A stretch of DNA of 8,903 nt from positions 1 to 8,903 of the forward strand of contig JBFJWU010000125.1 of assembly GCA_041623475.1 (NCBI GenBank). The letters are read 5' to 3'. Shown here piece by piece: positions 1-6,189 of this stretch (position 1 is its first letter; each line of letters begins with the position of its first letter). The position numbers were made by a program, and so were the translations under genes. The DNA comes from JBFJWU01 sp041623475 [NCBI: bacterium] (GTDB taxonomy: Bacteria > J088). The notes under the pieces are model-generated. The model ran no database searches. It saw only the letters and a list, made by a program, of their open reading frames with translations, and had not been told where the DNA came from.

Positions 1-1276
1 GTTCGTTGCCGCTGCCATCAAAACGTTTCTGGGGATCCCAGGGAAATGGAACCCCTCCTGGATCACCACTGCGCCAGGCATCGATCCAGGTCGGTTGGGT
101 CAACCGAAAATAATACAAACCGTCCAACTCGTTACTGACCCATATATCACGACCGTCGTTACAGCTCCAAGACTTGCGCAGGTTTCGGCGTCCCGTAAGT
201 TCCACGTTGGCCGGGAAGAATGCGCCGGCCTCCAGAAGCGCCGGGCGGGCCGGATCAGACACATCCGCAAAATACAAACCGCTGGAGTCGGCGCTGAGAA
301 ACGCAACCCGATTGGTCGAATCGACTTCGACGTGCAGAACTCGAATGTTCTTGCCGGGCTCAACCTGCAAACGCCCCTGCATGTCCAGTACATCGCCTGT
401 TGTCGTGTACATCAACAGACCGGCATCACCGCCAGCCACTGCCACTGCGGTAACGGCGCTGCTGACCGGATAAGTCCGCGCGTTGGTGGCAGTCCGTCCG
501 GTTGTGATTTCCAGTACTTCGAACACCTGACTGCTGGCAAACAACGTCGCCGACCAGTTGGCCTGCTGGCCGTCATCATCAGTAACCGTAACTGCAAACA
601 GGAATTCGCCGGGTTCCGTATACTGGTGCTCCAGTTGCTGCACACCGCTGGCAAAATCGTAACCAGCGACGAACACGTTGGCTCCGTCGCCCCAGTCAAC
701 ACTGACATCCATGATTGTTCCGCCGTCAGGATCCAGTGCGTCGATCTGGACAATTGTCGTTACACCGACAAAGAACGTATCCGATGGTGCGATGGCGACT
801 GCAATCGTCGGCAGTTTCTTGGCTGGCTTCACCAGTTGGACGCGACCAGCTACAATCTGGCCATCGGCACGGATAGCCGTTACCTGCAACGGATACTCGC
901 CAAAATCCAGAATCGTCAACTTTGTCTGGCGACCGCCAAACGATGATTCGAATTCGCCATCGCCACGCAAATCCAGCCAGTACTCCTCGCAATCCTCTGC
1001 GGGATCCAGCGCTGGCGCGCTGACCTCGTTGGGCAGGAGTGGCACGACCGATATTGTTGTTTGTGTCTGCTCACCCAGGGCAGTATCAATCAATACACGT
1101 GGTGCAGCGGAAATCGCCAGCGACTGGACTTGCTCATCCAGGCAACCGCTTTGGCGATCGGCAGGTGGCGGGTCGGTGCAGGCACCCAATGCCAAGGTGC
1201 CTGTCGCGAACCAAACGACGATCCACGAAACAGGAATGATACCAACCAGGGGCTTCCGGGCGCCGCGCCGGGTCAC
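1..1276 (-). CDS. PKD-domain and LVIVD-repeat lipoprotein (gene D, 3' end missing)
   Basis: The minus-strand frame from GTG at 1276 is open to the left edge: 425 residues, with no stop reached. The only in-frame start options before the signal sequence are this GTG or the CTG just before it, since a TGA lies in frame at 1315-1313. MTRRGARK gives a basic n-region; a hydrophobic stretch follows and ends in the lipobox ALGAC, lipidating Cys33. Residues about 60-148 resemble a PKD-like sandwich (LDLRGDGEFE, then FGEYPLQVTAIRADG). Residues 154-247 are a clear PKD domain, with the hallmark DWGDG at 194-198 and HQYTEPGEFLFAVTVTDDDG closing it. From about 270 the chain turns into propeller-like repeats, including GLYFADVSDPARPALL (333-348), which fits the LVIVD repeat pattern, and a partial second copy DIWVSNELDGLYYFRL (377-392). 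PKD and LVIVD modules are extracellular interaction domains. It is likely an anchored partner of genes A-C. Confidence 0.9.
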   Translation of the reverse strand, partial: MTRRGARKPLVGIIPVSWIVVWFATGTLALGACTDPPPADRQSGCLDEQVQSLAISAAPRVLIDTALGEQTQTTISVVPLLPNEVSAPALDPAEDCEEYWLDLRGDGEFESSFGGRQTKLTILDFGEYPLQVTAIRADGQIVAGRVQLVKPAKKLPTIAVAIAPSDTFFVGVTTIVQIDALDPDGGTIMDVSVDWGDGANVFVAGYDFASGVQQLEHQYTEPGEFLFAVTVTDDDGQQANWSATLFASSQVFEVLEITTGRTATNARTYPVSSAVTAVAVAGGDAGLLMYTTTGDVLDMQGRLQVEPGKNIRVLHVEVDSTNRVAFLSADSSGLYFADVSDPARPALLEAGAFFPANVELTGRRNLRKSWSCNDGRDIWVSNELDGLYYFRLTQPTWIDAWRSGDPGGVPFPWDPQKRFDGSGNE

Positions 1277-1280
1277 CAGG

Positions 1281-2801
1281 TTACTCGCGGAACGGCAGCA
1301 CGCGGAAAATGTTCAGGCTTGATTCAGCGGTCGTCGTCCGAAAAGTACGGAATGCAACCATCACCCAACCATCTGGTGTACTGGCAATCGTCGAACTCAG
1401 CCCGGCGATATTCTGGTCGGCCAGTAATGACCGGCGCCACTCGCCGCCAACACGCCACGCCAGTTGCGCTGCACCCTGGCTCTGGTTGAAGTAAGCCACC
1501 ACCGGGATTTCGCCACGCTGGACACCGTTGGCATCAAATTGTGGAATCAGGACCAGGTCATTGAAGTCGCCAACGACTGCAAAACTGTCGATGGTTTGGA
1601 ACGACCACTGTGGTGAACTGCCGGGATTCTCGTTGCTGGCGACGGCCAGGTCGCCCTGTTGGAAATCAAAAAACGTGATCAGGTGGTTACCGGACTGGCC
1701 AATGGCCAGTGAGCTCCAGCGACCGTAGTCATTGCCATACGACTCAACCAGGTCAACGGTATATTCGGCGCTGCCGGAATGCTCGTCCACCCGGATTCGC
1801 GTATCTGTTTCGAAACAGAATCTTGTGCTTTCCAGTTCCTGGGTGTTTTCGTATAGCGTGAACTGGTCCTTGCGGGCGACCAGATCACGTTCGCTGGGCA
1901 CATTGGCAACGCCTGTGGAATCCGGAAAAATAGCGACCTGCGTGCGCAGGCGGCCAATGACTTCAATGTCCCATGTACCAGACACCTGTTGAAAACGCGC
2001 GGTGCGCAACTGTCCGTTTGTGACGTCGTGGTACGAAATTACCGGATCGCCGTTGTTGGTAATGGCAATGGAGGTTTTGAAGTTGATTCCGCCCCCGGTG
2101 GTGACGCTGCCGCATTCATCGTCACGGGTCACACCATCATCGACAATTGTTGGCCCGGAAATGATTGCGCCATCCTGCCACAACAGGTACTTCAGGTTCT
2201 GTGTTGTCAGGTCGATATAGGATACGTGGATGCCGCCTGACGAATCGATGGCCATATCGACAAAGGCTCCTGTGTCGTTGGTCTTGTCCAGGACACTGAC
2301 TGCCCATGTGCCGCTGGTAATTTCCTGCGCCAGGTTCAGGTTATTGACGCGATCGCCGGTGTCCGGATCATTCGTCGCGTAATAGGCGATGTAACGTCGA
2401 CCCGTATTCTCATCTCGACCCAGCGCCGTATAGGCGCCGACCCCTTCGGCGATTTTCTGGACCTGGAAATCGGTTCCCACCCACTCCAGCAGGTGCAATT
2501 CGTCCAGACCGTCATCCTGAATGACCTGGTACGACAGGCTGCCGGCGCTGCCATCGGCGTTGTGGGCGACGATGCTGGCACCGTAGCCGGCATTGCCGAA
2601 CTCTTCACTGTCGACGATGTGAATAATTTCGGCGGCCTTGCCAGTGGTTGTGTCCCCGGGACAGGTCTCTTCAAACGGATTGCAGGCGCCATCGTCGTTA
2701 CACGCGCCCAATAGGATTGTGGCTACAGACAGCAAGAGGGCGGCAATAATACCGCCCCCTGCAAATCCACCCCGTTTGGTCAGGTCATGGTCAGTTTGCA
2801 T
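1281..2801 (-). CDS. Beta-propeller lipoprotein (gene C)
   Basis: This gene encodes 506 residues. The start ATG at 2801 lies inside the end of gene B and is preceded by GGAGGG. A basic n-region (TKR) and hydrophobic stretch end in the lipobox LLGAC, giving lipidated Cys34. The next residue is Asn, not Asp, so outer-membrane or surface placement is more likely than inner-membrane retention by the enterobacterial rule. From about residue 74 there are repeats of roughly 45 residues that read: small-residue strand, G-x-P/H-x-I/V-S-Y-hD, a short Leu strand, then a Trp strand. The clearest are FVDMAIDSSGGIHVSYIDL (180-198), TSIAITNNGDPVISYHD (243-259) and SSLAIGQSGNHLITFFD (363-379). I count about seven, as in a seven-bladed propeller. 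Residues 284-355 interrupt the pattern. Cys40/Cys47 and Cys230/Cys329 could form disulfides. No sialidase Asp-box or catalytic set was seen, so a binding or scaffold role is more likely than an enzyme. Confidence 0.93.
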   Translation of the reverse strand: MQTDHDLTKRGGFAGGGIIAALLLSVATILLGACNDDGACNPFEETCPGDTTTGKAAEIIHIVDSEEFGNAGYGASIVAHNADGSAGSLSYQVIQDDGLDELHLLEWVGTDFQVQKIAEGVGAYTALGRDENTGRRYIAYYATNDPDTGDRVNNLNLAQEITSGTWAVSVLDKTNDTGAFVDMAIDSSGGIHVSYIDLTTQNLKYLLWQDGAIISGPTIVDDGVTRDDECGSVTTGGGINFKTSIAITNNGDPVISYHDVTNGQLRTARFQQVSGTWDIEVIGRLRTQVAIFPDSTGVANVPSERDLVARKDQFTLYENTQELESTRFCFETDTRIRVDEHSGSAEYTVDLVESYGNDYGRWSSLAIGQSGNHLITFFDFQQGDLAVASNENPGSSPQWSFQTIDSFAVVGDFNDLVLIPQFDANGVQRGEIPVVAYFNQSQGAAQLAWRVGGEWRRSLLADQNIAGLSSTIASTPDGWVMVAFRTFRTTTAESSLNIFRVLPFRE

Positions 2802-5800
2802 CAGCCCTCCGTCGGCTTCGCAACAGAATAATCGGCAACATCAGGATCAGCAACCCGATCGGGTCACCACCGGTGCCGGCGGTACAACCAAAGCCGCCTT
2901 CGCTGACAAAATCGATGGTGCGGACATTTTCGTTACCGTGGGGGTCAATAGCCCGGACTTGCAACGTGTGCCGACCAGCGGGTGCGCGACCGTCAACAAT
3001 GCCATCCGCTGCCACTGACTGCCACTCGCCATCATCAAGCCTCCAGGCCACATCCAGTTCTGCCTGTTCGGCAACAATATCCTTTACGGACAGCCCCAGG
3101 CGGACATCGCCGCCAACACCCAGCAGGGATGGCTCACCGACCCATTCGATACGAGGGGCCAACCGGTCGATTGTAAAATCCAGCGTCGCCGGGATCGGAT
3201 CGATATAACCATCGTTGTCAATATTCCAGGCCTCAATGGTATGGTGGCCGTCCAGCAGAAAGGGAACTTTGACATAATTGCCCGCTGACAGCTGGAAAGC
3301 ACCACCGTTAATGCGGAACTGTGTCCGGCTGGGCATGTCATCCTGCGTCAGGGCCGCGGTACTCAGCAGGACCTGGCCATCATACATTCCCAACCGCCGA
3401 ACCTGATCCTCGTCAAGCCGGATATCCATTCCGTGGGCGATGTCGCCAATGGCCCAGAACGTTTCCGGATTCAGGTGATTGTCGACAATCTGCGGCACCT
3501 GGCTGGGCCGGACATCAAGCGCACCCGGCGCCAATGCCAGGTCAAACAGGCCGGCGGATGCCAGCAATTCCATAATCAGGGCCGGGCTGAAAACGTCTGC
3601 ATAACCATCAGGACTGTTGCTGATGACGTCGCCGTTGGCATCGTAGCCGAAACCAACGTCCTTGCCACCGATCGTGTGCACGCCGCCGATTAAGTCGCCG
3701 ATATTCAGGAATATACCCAGAAACTCGTCCTGGCCATCCGGAGGATTACTGACATCCGTGGCTTCGAATGCGGTACCGCGGAAAAACTGGCCGCCTGGTG
3801 GCATGGGACCGCTGGTTGGCTCGGCAGGGTCAATGGCGAAACCAAAAACGTCCTGGTCAGCCGTGTTGATCATGAATTCGCCTTCAAAATCTGCCGCCAG
3901 ATTCAAGACACCGGCAACAATGCTGGACAAGGAATTACTGAGGTCCGCGTTAACCAGATAGGTACTGCCGTTGTAGTCGTAGACGTTTTTAAGCTGGGTA
4001 TCGACGTGCATATTCACGCGAGCGATCCGACAGGGTCCGTTCACCGCGTAGCACGGGTTGTTAGCAATGTTTGCGTCCGCCGGAAAATACCCGTCGGATG
4101 CGGTTTTGTAATAACCGACCCCAAGGTACAGATTGACTTCGGTTTCGACACCGAAAATCGGTACATAATTGGCGTAGATACCGTCGTTGTTCTCGTTGGT
4201 CAGGAATTGCAGTTCCAGATGCGGCATCCGGACCCGGATATCGTATGGTCCAGCGTACGCTTCCGGATCTGCAGGATCCCACTGCAGGCCGTCACGCCAG
4301 CACGGGCGCGTTGAGCCCGCCGTCATCGGGTCATCGCAGACCGGCGGATCAGCCGGTTTGTAGGTCACCTCGACCTGGTCCACATTCGGGTCGTACTCGG
4401 CCGGTGCCGAATCCGGGGACACAAATCGCGGGACCACCCGCATCATCATGTCCGCGGTGTTCAGCTTGGAACTGAGCGACGGCACAAACAGGCTGAACGT
4501 ATCCCCTTTGAGGAACTGGCCAATACCCGCGTCGTTCTCTTTCCAGATGGATGTACACAGGAAACGTTCTTCCCACATCTGGTCGATCGCCATATTCAGC
4601 GGGTCCAGATGGACGCCGATCGACACCATGGATTCCTTGCCGCCTTTGGTTGCATCAAACGGCAGCGGGACTTCGGGCAGGTCGGGATAACGGGGTCCGG
4701 GCGGGGCCGGATCCAGTGCATCACAGTTAGCGCCCTCGGGATAGGTGATCTCCAGGCCGAATCCTCCGACAATGTCAATGCCCTGGGCCTGTTCGCCATT
4801 GAAACGATAGAACAGTCCATAGTCCAGGTACAACTGTGTGTTACCGTCCAGCGGGTGTGTCAATACCGGGTCATAAACAGTACCGTTGGTGACGGTATGG
4901 GACAGGCCCTGCAGGTCCAGGATTTCCATCGCTGTCAGGTATTCGCCGACACCGGTACTGGCCGCCCGCACACCTTCGTAAAACAGGGCAACTTCCATAT
5001 ACTTGGCAAACTGGCCCAGTGTTTCGTTGATGCTGTTGACTTTTGCCTCGTACGCCGACTGATTGCCAAATTCCGGATGACCAGGATCCAGTTTGCTGGC
5101 ATCGCAAACCGCGGTTGATCCACCGTTTGCAGCTACCCGCCAGTCCGATTCTGTGAACTGGGTGCAGTTGTATCCATCCGTGTCGTAGCCAATTTCGCCA
5201 CTGATCAGCAGGCGGTCCAGTCCCAGGCCGATACTGTAGCCGGCGCTGGCCGCGCTGGCGCTGTTGACATCCTCGGTCTTGACGGCACGCAGGTTTCCAC
5301 CGATGGTGTAAACCTCGGCCTCGATCCGCAGGTTGTTGATCTGCAACTTACCGGCGCCGTGCATGTAATAACCACTGGTGACGTGGTTTGGGTAATCCGG
5401 TTGACGGAAAATCACATCGGCTGAAAATGGAACATTCAGCGTAAAAATAACTTCAATGGATCCCTCGTGGTCGTCCTTGGCACCCATGTAGCTGTCCATT
5501 TCGGCACCGCCATCAAGCGCACCGGTGGGGCGAATGAAAAAGTCGTAATTATTCGGGTCCGACAGGACCTCGCCAATAAGATCAATAGCTGCATCGTCAT
5601 CGTCATCGTATTTGCACCCAATCCGCAGGGTCGGATTTTCCAGCAATTGCGGTCCGGCAGCAGGGTTGGTATTACAGCCGGCACCTGTGTCGTCCCAAAG
5701 GTCCTGCAGGTACATCCCCAGGTTAAAATCACCGATCAACGGCAGGGCCATGGACTCGTCCAAAATCGGATCGGTAAATGGTGTTGCGGGATCGTCAGCA

Positions 5801-6189
5801 ATACCATCCAGCATCGCCTGAATGGCCAACTGGAACGGCTCGTAAATCAGGATTGTGCTCAGCGACCGTTCGGCCCATTCAAAGAACGAGAAGCAATCGG
5901 CCTCGTCGACCACAGCACCACTGCAATTCGGCTGGTTGGGCCCGGCAAACTGCTCCTGGGTACCGTTCAGGTAAGCGAAAAAGTGGTCGTTCTCGGCGTC
6001 CACCTGGCTGGGCGGTGCTAACCCCACAGCCTGTGCCGCGGACAGGGGAACCTCGACCAACGCTTCTTCGCCATCACGCTGCAGGTCCTCGCGATTCAAT
6101 TCAAAATTGAACGGCGTGCCGGCGTGTGCCGGGACTGCCAGCGCAGCGACAAGGATGCCGCCCAGTGCAAATGTCATTAAGGTCCTCAT
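2791..6189 (-). CDS. Large secreted paralogue of gene A with signal peptide and C-terminal sorting signal (gene B)
   Basis: This gene encodes 1132 residues. The ATG at 6189 was chosen over in-frame starts further upstream because it begins a clean signal peptide (MRTLMTFALGGILVAALA, predicted cut after AHA at residue 23), overlaps the stop of gene A as ATGA, and has GGAGG six bases upstream. Residues 244-335 and 451-483 are rich in alternating hydrophobic beta strands. Residues 521-592 match gene A's core: an LNMAIDQMWEERFLC helix, then FLKGDTFSLFVPSLS. MPHLELQF (655-662) and VETEVNLYLGVGYY (681-694) follow, again in gene A's order. Two Ig-like modules cover about 956-1015 and 1024-1095 (QFRINGGAF; AWRLDDGEW). 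The C-terminus has GGFGCTAGTGGDP, a hydrophobic stretch and RSRRR (1098-1128). Acidic loops such as YDANGD and DNDGYID could bind calcium. A TULIP-type lipid-binding role is inferred, not shown; no enzyme motif was seen. Confidence 0.95.
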   Translation of the reverse strand: MRTLMTFALGGILVAALAVPAHAGTPFNFELNREDLQRDGEEALVEVPLSAAQAVGLAPPSQVDAENDHFFAYLNGTQEQFAGPNQPNCSGAVVDEADCFSFFEWAERSLSTILIYEPFQLAIQAMLDGIADDPATPFTDPILDESMALPLIGDFNLGMYLQDLWDDTGAGCNTNPAAGPQLLENPTLRIGCKYDDDDDAAIDLIGEVLSDPNNYDFFIRPTGALDGGAEMDSYMGAKDDHEGSIEVIFTLNVPFSADVIFRQPDYPNHVTSGYYMHGAGKLQINNLRIEAEVYTIGGNLRAVKTEDVNSASAASAGYSIGLGLDRLLISGEIGYDTDGYNCTQFTESDWRVAANGGSTAVCDASKLDPGHPEFGNQSAYEAKVNSINETLGQFAKYMEVALFYEGVRAASTGVGEYLTAMEILDLQGLSHTVTNGTVYDPVLTHPLDGNTQLYLDYGLFYRFNGEQAQGIDIVGGFGLEITYPEGANCDALDPAPPGPRYPDLPEVPLPFDATKGGKESMVSIGVHLDPLNMAIDQMWEERFLCTSIWKENDAGIGQFLKGDTFSLFVPSLSSKLNTADMMMRVVPRFVSPDSAPAEYDPNVDQVEVTYKPADPPVCDDPMTAGSTRPCWRDGLQWDPADPEAYAGPYDIRVRMPHLELQFLTNENNDGIYANYVPIFGVETEVNLYLGVGYYKTASDGYFPADANIANNPCYAVNGPCRIARVNMHVDTQLKNVYDYNGSTYLVNADLSNSLSSIVAGVLNLAADFEGEFMINTADQDVFGFAIDPAEPTSGPMPPGGQFFRGTAFEATDVSNPPDGQDEFLGIFLNIGDLIGGVHTIGGKDVGFGYDANGDVISNSPDGYADVFSPALIMELLASAGLFDLALAPGALDVRPSQVPQIVDNHLNPETFWAIGDIAHGMDIRLDEDQVRRLGMYDGQVLLSTAALTQDDMPSRTQFRINGGAFQLSAGNYVKVPFLLDGHHTIEAWNIDNDGYIDPIPATLDFTIDRLAPRIEWVGEPSLLGVGGDVRLGLSVKDIVAEQAELDVAWRLDDGEWQSVAADGIVDGRAPAGRHTLQVRAIDPHGNENVRTIDFVSEGGFGCTAGTGGDPIGLLILMLPIILLRSRRRADAN
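2802..2810 (-). promoter_or_regulatory. Ribosome binding site of gene C
   Basis: GGAGGG at 2810-2805 lies three bases before the ATG at 2801. It is built into the Arg codons of gene B's C-terminal RRR tail, so the basic anchor tail and the next gene's ribosome site share the same bases. The spacing is short but workable, and coupling to B is likely. Confidence 0.7.
2803..2892 (-). other. C-terminal sorting signal of gene B (MYXO-CTERM/JDVT-CTERM type)
   Basis: GCTAGTGGDP is followed by a hydrophobic helix (IGLLILMLPIILL) and RSRRR close to the C-terminus. The single Cys, then Asp-Pro just before the helix, resembles JDVT-CTERM somewhat more than MYXO-CTERM; a GlyGly-CTERM reading is possible but would not explain the Cys. 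It lies at the same place relative to the Ig-like modules as the signal in gene A. Confidence 0.65.
2905..3324 (-). other. Tandem Ig-like modules of gene B
   Basis: The first module has QFRINGGAF, PFLLDGHHTIEAW and PATLDFTIDRLAP; the second has AWRLDDGEW, APAGRHTLQVRAIDPHGNENVR. Each block lines up with the matching block of gene A, in the same order and directly before the same kind of sorting signal. A and B therefore share their whole C-terminal part by descent. Confidence 0.6.

Noticed and set aside
95-946. A 283-codon open frame on the plus strand.
   Set aside because: It is antisense to gene D, begins at TTG, and its product is Arg/His/Gln/Cys-rich with no domain, signal or repeat. The minus-strand frame over the same bases shows a lipobox, PKD motif and LVIVD repeat, so this one is a shadow.
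1180-1276. A twin-arginine (Tat) signal in gene D because of TRRGARK.
   Set aside because: The RR is not followed by the x-F-L-K type residues of the Tat motif; an ordinary Sec lipoprotein signal explains it.
1281-2801. Gene C as a sialidase or other glycosidase, based on its propeller repeats.
   Set aside because: No S-x-D-x-G-x-x-W Asp-box series or catalytic Arg triad or Tyr/Glu pair could be found; only the repeat pattern is shared.
5592-5609. A short repeat of CATCGT units.
   Set aside because: It simply encodes a run of five Asp residues within gene B; too short to call a functional repeat.
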